Origin: Pararge aegeria
Lineage: Eukaryota > Arthropoda > Insecta > Lepidoptera > Nymphalidae
Length of the DNA: 64,000 nucleotides
Assembly: GCF_905163445.1 (NCBI RefSeq)
Contig: NC_053195.1
Location: forward strand, 3,338,501 to 3,402,500
Direction: 5' to 3'
The notes under the pieces were generated by a model. It was not told the origin of the DNA. It saw only the letters and a list, made by a program, of their open reading frames with translations, and ran no database searches. Made by a program: the position numbers and the translations under genes. Position 1 is the first letter of the stretch. Each line of letters begins with the position of its first letter. Of the stretch, positions 10,532 to 21,438 are shown one piece after another.

Positions 10532-13202
10532 GATCAAACTGAAAACTAAGTGAACCAGTTTTATAACAAAGACCTATAAATGAAGTGTGGTACAAATGGT
10601 TTTTTGTATGTTATGGTATGGTGGTTATTTAAATGTCAGTTATTTTTCACACGCTAATGCATTTATAAGTTATTTAATATATCAAAAACTATGCTGCACG
10701 GGGCCACCTATATATTAAGTCTTAAGAAAAGGGTGAAAAATATGTCAGACATTAGACAGCAACTTTATTAATAGTTGTTTTGTAGGATTCAAAAAAGTTT
10801 AATTTATTGTTGATTTAATTAAAAAAAGATTTTAAATACATCAAATAATATTATATTTATAATTTTGTGTAAAATAGTTAAAAATCTTGATATTTGTCTA
10901 AACCTGTGTTGGGATGGCCCCGAAAGACAGAAACGTACCAGAGACACTATCTGTTCACCCAAGTTGTACTAGGATTTGCAAGCCCATATTCATAAATTGT
11001 AACACACTTGTATCTATTATATGACAAGGCTATGTATTTGCAATAGATCAATATTAGTTTGTTCCTATTTAAATCTATACTTTTATTTTACTCAACTTTG
11101 ATCTTTATCCAGTATGTAATTCATACATGATACAACATATATTAGTTTACAAAACCTTAAATAAAAATACATATATGTAAAAATATATATTGTAATATTT
11201 AAAAAAATACTATAGTAAGTATATTGTTCTTGTATTGTATATATAGCATTGCCTGTAATATGCTTTCTTAATTTTAGTTTTGTATAAAACTCGTATTTTT
11301 TTTCTAGTTTATTTCATTATGTCTACAGTTCTCCTTTGTTTCTTCAAACTTTTCTTATTTTATCAGAAACGTTTTGCTAAGAGTAGTGCCAAATGTAGCT
11401 ATTTGCATTTTTTAAGTTGGTAAGTAATAATATGTTGCAACAGAACTAGTCTATTTTCAACTTATCTTATATTGTAATTAATCTTTTGGCTCCTTTTAAG
11501 TCTTAAGTATGATTTTAAAATAATAAAAACATACTTACATTAGGAAAAACTTTTTATAGTATTTGTTTTTATTTATTTTAACATTTTTTTACTTTATATC
11601 AATTAACAGGCAGTCGGGTGAAATATACTGAAAATATGGTTTACTTTATGAAAAATGTAGTATATGTCTGAGAGGGGTGTCTATTTAAAGTCTATATTTA
11701 GGGGTTTTAAGGCTGAAACTTTGTAAGTTTGTTGAGATTCGGTTCGGTTCGGTGGCGTGACCTGAATATGGAAAACACACCATATATCCGTGTTTGGTTC
11801 CTAGATTAAAGGGTTAGTGCAAGGTGTGGTTAATTTTAATCTCTCCGCTTTAAAACATCCATAACTTGTAAAACCACCAGGGAACTTGCGTATTCAGTTC
11901 AACATGGTACCTATTTAGATTTAATCAGAAGAACCCACTCAGAAATATCTAACCCAACCCAATTGAATTTATATTTTTAAGTTGTTTTATTATTTTCACA
12001 TTATTCGTTTACTATTAGTATCAACCTGCATTTGTTAAGTATAAAAACATAATTGATTTTACTTAACAATTTATCGACGACTTGTACAGAATGTGAATTA
12101 AATATAATGGAATGATAAAATAAGGTTTGTGAAGTGTTATGACATATAATTCTCAATTTACTAGATTTTATAGAATACCTTTAATAATATAAACGTTTAA
12201 GAAAAATCACTTAAAAAAATTATCTATTATAAATAACCGTACTCATTATACAGGCTATTAAACACAAAAAATATTTCGCAGATCAGATTTGAAGTTTGTT
12301 ATTAGCATGTTCAAATGTATAAAGAAACTAGAGAACACATTTAGTGGATAGAACAATGCAATATATGACCATAAGTGTAACGAAGATGAGTATTTGGTTA
12401 ACTAGCTCTGGCCCACGTACTTTGGCTTTTTTTAGAACAAAGGTAGGCTGGAGGTAAAGTAATTACTGCCATCTGCTAAATGATATGAAGTGACTACCAA
12501 TTTTTTCGAGAATCCATTCTAAAGTGGAGTGGTTTTTAATGCTTCAATATTTGTCGTGTACACGGTTTCTTTATATTCTTAATTCTGTGCTTCCTTTGTA
12601 ATCTTCATAACGATCCACTGCCGTCACAACACTGCATTTTTAAGATTAGTATGGATTATATAGCCGTCCTACAGGCCAACGGGAATGGGTCAAGAGATCC
12701 CCCTCTACCCCCCACCGCCTCTGCTTTACGGTGCGTCGCGTCGGGAAAATGAGTACCGTAGTCGGAAGTTGACTCGCTTTTTGCTCATTAGATATGATGA
12801 GACAGTGCTACCAAATTAAATGTGCGCCAATCTTTATGAGTAAATTATACCTAAACATTTTAATTAACAAAAAAGGGAAAGCATTTGTACAAGTAAAGCA
12901 ATGAATAATTAGATTTTAACAAATGATTTTATGAAGAATAATAATAAAATTCCCTTTACGTGTAGAGATATTTATTTCAATTTAAAAATGGATGTACCTA
13001 ATAATGTTTTTAAATATTATTTATTTAATTATTGTAAATGTTATCAGTTGTTGGTTTTTTTGCATGTGTGAAAACCCGCGTTTGAAGTGAGTTTATTGTT
13101 TTGAACAAATATTATAATGGTTGATTTAGTATATTAGGAAGTTTTATTTCATTTACCTTTACATCTGAAGGATATAAAACATTAGACCTTATTTGGGTTG
13201 GA
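10532..13202. other. Intergenic, RAB5IF 3' flank
   Basis: AT-rich DNA without convincing coding exons. Near 12420-12545 there is a very decayed SINE-like stretch. A short GC-richer patch lies at 12655-12775 and is not recognised. Confidence 0.4.
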
Positions 13203-13242
13203 AAGAGAAAAGTATATCTTTCCAACCCAAATAAGGTCTAAT
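13181..13242. repeat. Perfect 26-bp inverted repeat at LINE 5' junction
   Basis: 13181-13206 (starting ATTAGACCTTATTTGGGT) is exactly reverse-complemented at 13217-13242 with a 10-nt spacer. The first copy of the adjoining LINE's TSD lies across the loop at 13203-13214. Confidence 0.95.
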
Positions 13243-13655
13243 GGTTTATATAAAATTATTGAGAATAAGGGACCACTCCATGTGTGAATGTGGTCTCGAC
13301 GAAGGATCGGTCCTCATATTTTGTTTTCCTGCCCGAAACTCCTTCATAAGCTTTCCTCCTAATATTCCCCGTCCATTAAATGTCCAAAGTTTTCTTATGT
13401 TAGTTTTTAATCGCTATGTAAAATTTGTTCATAAATATATTCAATCTAACAAAATTAAGCTGTAAAAAAAAATCTTTGATTTATAACACTAACCAAGGGC
13501 TTATTTTGGAAAACTAAGATTCATAAAAAGTACCTATACCTATATAATGTTTACTTTTTGAAAACCTTTGTGGATCATCCAACTATACGTGACGTTGGTG
13601 AAATACAACGTGCCGATTTGGCACACCTAAAAGCCAGAAAAAGCAAAAGAAGAAG
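13215..13655 (+). mobile_element. 5'-truncated I-clade LINE fragment
   Basis: From about 13243 it encodes a decayed version of the last 75 residues of ORF2 of the element at 21150-26665 (LRIRDHSMCECGLDEGS versus LRIRDNSICECGLDEGT; NIPRPLNVQSFL versus KVPRPLSVKCFL). The 3' UTR is also shared (TTGGCACACCTAAAAGCCA) and the tail is GAAGAAG. A 12-bp TSD, AAGAGAAAAGTA, lies at 13203-13214 and 13656-13667. Bases 13215-13242 are an inverted copy of the upstream flank, not element sequence. Confidence 0.9.
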
Positions 13656-13714
13656 AAGAGAAAAGTACAGTTAAAGACAAACTTATTTCTTTTTCCCCTT
13701 CACAATCAACATAT

Positions 13715-13860
13715 CATCCGCCCATTACAGGCCATGGTTCTTTATTTAGTCCAAGCTGGCAATGGCGGATGGTTAGACTTCACTCATCTTCATGAACGTT
13801 ATGAAAAATACTCTGCAGGCATGCAGATTTCCTCACGATGTGTTCTTTCACTCAGAGCAC
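13715..13860 (-). mobile_element. RTE-tailed SINE, decayed partial copy
   Basis: CCGCCCATTACAGGCCATGG followed later by CAGGCATGCAGATTTCCTCA corresponds to the order in the SINE at 16391-17120. It is strongly diverged. Confidence 0.5.
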
Positions 13861-14080
13861 TCAAAATTTAACAAAACTTGTGACAGTTAGCGACTTTATT
13901 GTGTATGCCGTTGAAATGTATCTCTCCCAGCTCGTGAGCGAACTCTTAGTGGTTCGGCCGCTTGGAGCCGTCGTTCGGCGACAATTGTCTATAATAGGTG
14001 TGTACTAAAGAGTATTTCTAATGTATTGTTATTAAGATGTAGAAAAATCCTGTTATAATAATAAGGATTGCTTAAACGAT

Positions 14081-14256
14081 TGGGATGGATGGACGTTGGG
14101 GTCCCAAGGTGCTGGAATGGCGGCCCCGTACTGGTAAGTGGACAGACGACATCAAGCGCGTCGCGGGGAACCGCTGGACACAAGCGGAACAAAACCGTGG
14201 AATTTAGAACTCCTTTCAAAAGACCTATGTCGAGCAGTGGATGTATATGACGATGA
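14081..14256 (+). mobile_element. Short 5'-truncated RTE LINE fragment
   Basis: It reads TGGACGTTGGGGTCCCAAGG, a shortened GKWTDDIKRVAGNRW region and KTYVEQW, ending in GACGATGA. It lies between a 10-bp TSD, CTTAAACGAT, at 14071-14080 and 14257-14266. Relative to the full element a stretch after 14135 is deleted. Confidence 0.88.
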
Positions 14257-14319
14257 CTTAAACGATAAAAAAGCTTGGATGTGAATTGCTCTAACTTCAT
14301 AGCTAAATATTAATTGACT

Positions 14320-14500
14320 GTGAGACAGTGATAACAAAAAAATCTTATTGGGGACTCTTCTTAAACCAGGCGCGTTTGGAAATTTGTAGCTTTAGGTTTA
14401 GGTATGTTGGCGAACGTAGTTATCACCATCACAATAATATGTAAACATAATTAAATGAACGCTTCATAAGTGCCTATGATAGGTCTAAATTAATAAAAAA
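14320..14500 (+). mobile_element. LINE 3'-tail fragment (GCGTTTGGAACCC family)
   Basis: Contains GAGACAGTGATAACAAAAAA, CCAGGCGCGTTTGGAA, TAGTTATCACCATCAC and GAACGCTTCATAAGTGCCT, as in the stretches at 32540-32620 and 33020-33155. Confidence 0.5.
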
Positions 14501-14659
14501 ATATTTGATTTCTATGGTATGATATGTTTAAATAATAATAATAATAATCTCTTTATTATTGCCTAAAGCCCATAGTAATACATTTAAAAATGACAAAATT
14601 TGAGAAAAGAAAAATAAATGAGATTAAAATGAAACTACAAAAACCGTATAATAAATATA

Positions 14660-17600
14660 TTAATCATCACGCCACGTAACTAAAACATCGTCAGTCCTAT
14701 ATCTCTGCGTGATAGTAGCATCTTTAAACTCCATGCGAGTGCCGGCCGCATATGCGAGAGCGCCCGCGTGTGCGATCATGACTCCGTTGTCTATGCAGAA
14801 ACGCTCGTCCGTTGCGAAGATCTTCGCGTTTCGCTCTTGACACATAACGCCCATCATTTCTTGCAAACGTTCGTTGCAACCTACGCCACCAACTATTAAA
14901 ACCTAAAAATAATTATTTGAAAACATAAGATCAATAAAGCCAGCCGTAGCGGCCATAGCGCTCAGGCCGCGAATGCAAGAGATTCCGAATTTTTTTATAC
15001 GCATTTTTTATTTATAAAATTGTGTTTTAATTTATAAATAATAGTTTAAAAAATAAAGATCTTTAAAATTATCTAAATTTGAAAAAATTACAGGGATTCT
15101 GTGTTTGTGAGCATACAAGGATGTGAAGCATTTTCTTCACAGTTTCCCTTGGTTTGATTACAACCACAGACCAGTTTTTTTGTATAGTAAGAAACTCAGT
15201 TCTCCTTAGTAATTTTTTTTTCTAACTTGTCTTATTATGTACACAGTCTTTTCATTACTTTTTAACCGCCTTACAAAAAATTAGGAGGTTCTCAATTCAG
15301 TTGTATTTTTTTTATATTAGGCAATTTATGCTTGTCACAGTGACGGAGCCGATGGTAAAGTTCCGGGAGAACTCCTCAACGATTAAGGGGCGGCTTCAGG
15401 AAAAGCAATATTTTGCAGAAGTTCATGAACAGATGACATTCGGCTATTATAAATTAGACATGATTGCAAACCAACTAAAACTTAAAAGGCGTATGCCAAA
15501 AAGATACTCTGTATAAATACACTTTGTATTTCTTTTTTATGTAGTAGCATGTACGTAGTAATTTTCCCACATTATACTTGACTAAAAAATGTGATAGAAA
15601 ATATTTATTTCTTGCTTTTAGTAGTAAAACAAAGTCAGTTATTTTATGACAAAAAAAATATTTTAGTGCTATTATTATTTATTTATGTTTTGAAAATAGG
15701 AGAAAAACTAATGTGTTTGATATAAGTAATTAACAAAACGATCTTTATTTAATCAGTCATTGTAATTCTATTTACTCGAAACACTGACAACAGCAGGTTT
15801 ACGCAGTGGGCATCGACCCTGTTTGCTGAGCTCGAGGCCGTGGGTTCGATTCCCACAACTGGAAAATGTTTGTGTGATGAACATGGATGTTTTTGAGTGT
15901 CTGGGTGTGTAGCTGTATAATAAAATTATTATTAGTATTATATTCACAAAAATAGTCATCAGCTATCTTAGTGCCCATAAAACAAGCTACGCTTACTCTA
16001 GGGCTAGATGGCGATGTGTGCATTGTCGTAGTATATTTATTTATTATTTTACTTGACTTAAAATTTTTATAAAACATATTTATTTGTCGGCTATTTTATG
16101 ACAACAAAATATTTTAGTGAAATTTTTATTTATGTTTTGAAAGTAGGAGAAAAACGATCTTTATTTCATCAGTCCTTGTTATTCTATTAACTCGAAACAC
16201 TAACCTCATCTGATGCACAATGCGCCATGGCTCTCTCAGTGATTTCCACCAACATAGCGAACACAGTTTCTTGCAAAGAATAACAGAGATCTTCTGGCGT
16301 GTAGTCTTTAAGTAATTCCTCTATTCTGTCTTCCATGTATGAAAGTATACCGGATAAACTGACATCCATTCCTGGAACAAAGAATAAACAAATCATCATC
16401 ATCACATCAACCCGTTACCGGCCCACTACAGAGCACGGGTCCACAATGAGTCCACCACGCTGGCCCAGTGCGGATTGGTGGACTCCACACATCTTTGATA
16501 ACAATTGACAACAGTTGACGGCCGACTGGCGCAGTGGGCAGCGACCCTGCTTTCTGAGTCCTAGGCCGTGGGTTCGATTCCCACAACTGGAAAATGTTTG
16601 TGTGATGAACATAATTGTTTTTCAGTGTCTGGGTGTTTATCTGTATATTATAAGTATTTATGTGTATCATATTCATAAAAATATTCATCAGCTATCTTGG
16701 TACCCATAACACAAGCTACGCTTACTTAGGGACTAGATTGCGATGTGTGTATTGTCGTAGTATATTTATTTATTTATTTATTATTTAATTTCTAGAACTC
16801 TCAGACATGCAAGTTTCCTCACGTTAAAGCAAGTGATATTTTTATTACTTAAAACGCACATAACTTGGAAAAGCAGCACTCGGCGACCTGGGCGGCCTGC
16901 TAAGCTTCTGGAGCGAGCTCGGCTGGCTGGAGTGATCCAGCGGGGAGCCGCATCAGTGGCCATACGTACAACGGACGGTCCCAGACCAACCAAGTGCGGA
17001 AAAGGCCCAGGAACAGAAGAAGAAGAAGAAGAAGAAGAACTTGGAAAAGCTAGAGCTGCGTGCTGGGATTCAAATGCGGCCCCCCGAAAGTGAAGTCGAG
17101 CTCCTACCGCATAACCGCTTCGAATAAATATATATCCTACAACAATACACGCATCACCATCTAATCTCAAAGTAAGCGTAGCTTGTGTTATGGGTAGTAA
17201 GATAACTGATAAATATTTTTTATGAATAATAAACATAAATACTTATGATAAAAATTAACACCCAAAAGAAATATTCATTATCTTAAGCCCAACTTGTAAC
17301 TAAGTAGTGTCTATCATAATATGTACTTAGGTACCTATTAATTAGAGTATTTAAAAATTAGAAATTGAGATGTTCTTGAACCACCCATTCTGCTTTACTT
17401 GCCAGGCTTTTAAAGATTATCACCTGTTCCTTTTACTTTTACTGCTATACGTGACGGTGGACAACCTAAATTTCTAACTCAGACTGAAAATATTTTGACG
17501 AACATAACTCAACGTGGCGCGCATTTTTGATCTTAGCACTGGTTTCCATTACCGGGAACAAACCAATAAGGCTAAGATGATTATCATTTGTCTTGTCGTC

Positions 17601-20600
17601 TACTCGTCGTAAGAGGACGAGAAAAATGTAGACACAATTATCTCACGAAGCGTGTGTTGCCCACAGGACATGTCATGGATCCATACAGATATATCCATAA
17701 AAGCTAATGTAAGTCAAGACAAAAAAATATGATTATTTTAATTTTAATTGCATGCTTCTATTACCTTTAACACAGTATGGTAGGTGTAAATATTTTTTTC
17801 CTTTCTTCGCCATCTGTTCAATATTGTATCCTGGACTGGGTGCATTTGATAGCTTTAAAACTCTCGCAAATCTAAAAATAAAGTTATTTTTAACGCAAAT
17901 TAAATCAAAATAACCAGCAAACAACTTTGTGACATCTTTTCGTCCAAAATCCCTATGATCTGTGCCTGAAGACTAAAGTCTTCGAACAGTGCGTGTTGCC
18001 AGTGATCACTTACGGATCTGAGATGTGGTCGCTAACTATGGGCCTCATAAGAAGGCTCAGAGTTACTCACCGAGCGATGGAAACAGCTATGTTAGGAGTA
18101 TCTCTATGATCAAATCGGAAATGAGGTGATCTGTAGAAGAACTAAAGTTACCGACATATCTAAACGAGTCGCGAAGCTGAAGTGGCAATGGGCGGTGCGC
18201 ATAGCTCGGAGAACCGATGGACGTTGAGGTTCCAAGGTTTTTCAAGCGGCGACTCCGCACCGGTAAGTGCTGCGTCGACCCCCAACTAGGTGGACAGACG
18301 ACATCAAGCGAGTCGCGGGGAGCCGCTGGATCCAAGAGGCCCAGAATCTTGGAGTAGATGGAGCCCAATATCCAGCAGTGGACGTCAATCGGTTGATTAG
18401 ATAAACCAGCAAACAATGATTTCAGCGTTTTTTTTCATATGATATAACTACTAAAAGATAGTGGAATGTCAAGAACTGCAGTAAATTCTGGTTTTTGTCG
18501 TTTCAGTGTTCCACAAGATTTATGTTATCAAGTGGCTTTGCGGCCTCACGATTGACTTGTTTAAGAAGTCTTCGCTGGTGAATTTAGGCGTACTGTTATA
18601 TTACCTTATGTACATACTCTATTTTACAGAAGTTTAATTAACTAAATTACATTGTTACCTGTCCAAGCAGTTGCCGACCGCAATGTCAATGGTCTCTCCG
18701 AATATCCTATACCTCTGCCGGGAGTATGCAATGATCTGTGTGTTTCCTCCACTCACATATAGCACTGTTGGATTGTTAGCTTTTGTTATTAGCCTTCCCA
18801 TCTCAATATCTGTATTATGTTGTTAAAGGAATTATTTCAGTTTAAGTGCAGAGTTGGTATAATTAAAAAAAAATTATATAATTAATTTAATTCGGATAGG
18901 TTTCCATATACAAATTGTTATAAATGGTTATTTGTTAGTAAGTGTTTGTAATAATTTTACCCTTACGTATCTATAAATTAATAAATAATAAATAAATATA
19001 CTACGACAATACACTCATCGCCATCTAGCCCCAATGTAAGCGTAGCTTGTGTTATGGGTACCGAGATGACTGATGATTTTTTTTATGAATTATATACAAT
19101 ATACATAAATACTTAGAATAAACATATAAACACCCAGACACTGAAAAACATTCAAGCTCAACACACCAATATTTTCCAGTAGTGGGAATCGAACCCACGG
19201 CCTCACGGGCTCACGGGCTCAGAAAGCAGGGTTGCTGCAAACTGCATAAATCGACAGATGCCATTAAGCCAATGATCGTTCATGGCGACAAGGTTTATTT
19301 GGATTTTTCTTTAAATTTATTGTGAATGTTTTTTTGGAATTTTTTGGGGAGGATTGTTGTTGTTTGCATTGTTTTAGCATTCTGTAGTTTCTGTGTCGTT
19401 CTCATAGTGGTTGGCTGTTTCTATGGGTGAGTTCTTTTAAAATATTATAAAAGTTTAAAATTTACAATATAGTATTTTGAAAAACTTGCTTATATAGGCG
19501 GCTAGCTGCTGTGGGTATGACGGCAATGGTCCTTTTTGGGGCGAGACTGCGGTAGATTTGAAGAGAAGGGGTTTGGGGGATGTGCGCAGATTCCCACCCT
19601 TTTCGCCAGTCAATTTCTCCTGATGTTTTATATTTTAAGTTTTCCTAACTTTTATTAAACATATATACACCTGACATTGGCTAATCTGTGTAAAGCCAGA
19701 AGAAAAAATAAACAGTTGGCATGATACTAGGGCTTCGAGCAAGCTGCAACCTCAAGAAAAAGATGTGTATAGCAAGAAAATTAAAGGATACGTCCAATAC
19801 AATGATTAACACCAAGTATAGGTTTGTTCCACAGCAAAGCACAGGTCCGTGCAACGATAGCACACACCGCCAGTGGAGCGCCCATTCCAGGACCCTTGGT
19901 GTAACATACAACATCAATATCCTGAGGTTTTATGCCTGACTGGTCAAGAGCTTCTTTTAGTACTTCATGTATATTCTGTTGGTGATGTTCTGCTGTTTCT
20001 CTAGGTAGAAAACCTGAAATTTTATATTATCTAAATAGTAGACTTCTTTTATGTATACATTTTAATGTGTATGCTTATTTAATTTTCTGTCTCATGAACC
20101 ACCACTATGAATATAAACATATTGATCTCTTGTTCTGTGAAAAACAAATGCAAATCTATTTCATGGGAACAGTACATTTTTCCAGGATCAAAAGTAGCCT
20201 ATGTGCTAACCTCCTCCTAAACTAAAATCTATCTCTGCAATATTTCATCCAGATTCCACTCAGCCATTTTGACCATCCATCTGAACTTTAAGATTAACAT
20301 ATTGATATTTAAGACGATCGCCATATCAGTTAGCTTTTAAAATATTTGTTTATATGCCCCTATATACCTATCTTCTTTTCATCAGATAAAGTGTTATTGT
20401 AGGTATGTAAATACATTATTGTACAACATATAAACTTATAATTCTGAGTTATGACATAAAAATATTACCTTAAAAGAGTTGTGATTAACACACACATACA
20501 CACAACAATAACTTTTTTTTTTTTTAATTCTGAATTATTTATTTTAAAATTAAAGTATATGATCTATGCATTTGCCAAATTTTAAGGTTATATGTATTTA

Positions 20601-20840
20601 GGAATTTTTTTAGGTAATAACTGTATGTGTAATCAAATAAACGCAAAGCCCATTCGTAGCAGAGGTAGGTACAAATATTTTTGGGTTTATTTTGATAAGG
20701 AGAACGAAAGGATAAACAAACTTGCCTTCGCCGGGTGGTGTGATATAGGTTCGTCTACAATTCGAGAGTATTTCGCCATCTTTAACAATACCTATACCAA
20801 GTTTATTAGCACTTCCTTCAAATCCTATCGCTATAACCAT
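14660..20840 (-). CDS. OSGEP: tRNA N6-adenosine threonylcarbamoyltransferase (KEOPS Kae1), complete
   Basis: Seen: six exons on the minus strand, 20726-20840, 19792-20013, 18659-18809, 17765-17871, 16205-16371 and 14660-14902. They join in phase to 334 residues; human OSGEP has 335. The first ATG (20838-20840) precedes VIAIGFEGSANKLGIG. Family motifs include TKGPGMGAPL, the metal-binding pair in NHCIGHIEMGR (His109 and His113, the latter codon split by an intron), YVSGGNTQ, SLQETVFAMLVEITERAMAH and the C-terminal CIDNGVMIAHAG. Known: Kae1/OSGEP transfers the threonylcarbamoyl group to A37 of ANN-decoding tRNAs within KEOPS. The first intron has a GC donor (G|GCAAGT); the others are GT-AG. A possible AATAAA lies at 14557-14552. 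Introns contain SINEs, an RTE fragment (17925-18403) and a nested cluster (16391-17280). Confidence 0.97.
15791..16052 (+). mobile_element. Metulj-like SINE
   Basis: CGCAGTGGGCATCGACCCTG, GGTTCGATTCCCACAACTGG and the CTACGCTTACTCTAGGGCT block are present, with the TATTTATTTATT tail. It lies in the last OSGEP intron, antisense to the gene. Confidence 0.85.
16513..16790 (+). mobile_element. Metulj-like SINE nested in another SINE
   Basis: Near-complete copy: GACTGGCGCAGTGGGCAGCG, CGTGGGTTCGATTCCCACA, the GTGTCTGGGTGTTTATCTGT block and a long TATTTATTTATT tail. The host SINE resumes immediately after it. Confidence 0.88.
16874..17037 (+). mobile_element. R1-like LINE 3' fragment nested in a SINE
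   Basis: It starts in the terminal codons (ALGDLGGLLSFWSELGWLE then TGA), continues through the shared 3' UTR and ends in a run of GAA. A perfect 12-bp TSD, AACTTGGAAAAG, lies at 16862-16873 and 17038-17049. It is closely similar to the fragment at 5713-6050. Confidence 0.93.
17123..17280 (-). mobile_element. Metulj-like SINE, 3' half
   Basis: Contains AAATATATATCCTACAACAA, CAAAGTAAGCGTAGCTTGTG and AAATATTTTTTATGAATAAT, ending near AACACCCAAAAG. The tRNA-like head is missing. Confidence 0.75.
17925..18403 (+). mobile_element. 5'-truncated RTE LINE in OSGEP intron
   Basis: Aligns by eye from CTTTGTGACATCTTTTCGTC through GCCTGAAGACTAAAGTCTTC, TATGGGCCTCATAAGAAGGC and TCCAGCAGTGGACGTCAATC, the same order as 54830-55300. 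A 13-bp TSD, AACCAGCAAACAA, lies at 17912-17924 and 18404-18416. It has stops and a rearrangement near 18240-18290. Confidence 0.9.
18975..19256 (-). mobile_element. Metulj-like SINE
   Basis: ATAAATAAATATACTACGAC, GTAAGCGTAGCTTGTGTTAT and GTGGGAATCGAACCCACGGC run from tail to head on the minus strand. A GGGCTCAC duplication lies at 19207-19222, and the extreme head is degraded. Confidence 0.85.
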
Positions 20841-21149
20841 GTTTTTGAAATTTATTATACAGATTTCGGCATAACACCACAATGACGACTATAACCTCAA
20901 GTTTGTTTACGTTTTTTAGCTGTCAATGTCAAACTCATTTTTTTCACTATTCTTTCCCGTAGGAAAAAGGCAGAGGTTTATCACTGTACAGCCGAATGTC
21001 AATTTTTTTTTCTCTTCTGATTTTTCAATACTTTAATTAACCTTTTCAAACATAGCACCACTGACCTCTATTCTGTGGTATAATATAGGTCAGTGCATAC
21101 ACACATTAGCCAAAATGCATTAAATATATTTTTCTTTTGGTTCAGTTGG
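20841..21149. other. OSGEP upstream region and I-element target site
   Basis: Contains the presumed OSGEP 5' UTR and promoter, no recognisable core motif, and at 21137-21149 the left copy of the TSD of the I element. Confidence 0.5.
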
Positions 21150-21438
21150 GGGTTCGGCGGGAAACTTCGTACATGGCGGACGCGGTTTTTTCAAATTTTT
21201 CTTTGATTTTATTGTAAACTCGTCTTGAAAAGGATTTGGTGTTGTTTATATTGAACTGTAACTTGGCCTGTCAATTAGTGCACACGTGTTAGTGAGATTC
21301 CGGTGTAATTTCGGTGTTTTATGTGAATTTACACAGCAGCAGAAATAGTTGTCATTGGTGATATTCGTATAAATCTAACCGTATTTGGTGTTGGTTAAAT
21401 ATTTATTATGTGTCTGTAGTTATAGTGTTTCCAGTAAA

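Larger units (their letters stand above)
16391..17120 (-). mobile_element. RTE-tailed tRNA-derived SINE split by two insertions
   Basis: On the minus strand the tRNA-like head is at about 17050-17120 (GGGATTCAAATGCG reversed). The tail at 16391-16410 reads as GTTGATGTGATGATGATGAT. The body TTGATAACAATTGACAAC...TCTAGAACTCTCAGACATGC is interrupted by a Metulj-like SINE (about 16513-16790). The AACTTGGAAAAG site is duplicated around an R1-like fragment (16874-17037). Confidence 0.8.

Noticed and set aside
16187..16405. 72-residue protein starting MMMMICLFF
   Set aside because: It is OSGEP exon 5 plus intron; the Met run is a CATCATCAT SINE tail read through the intron.
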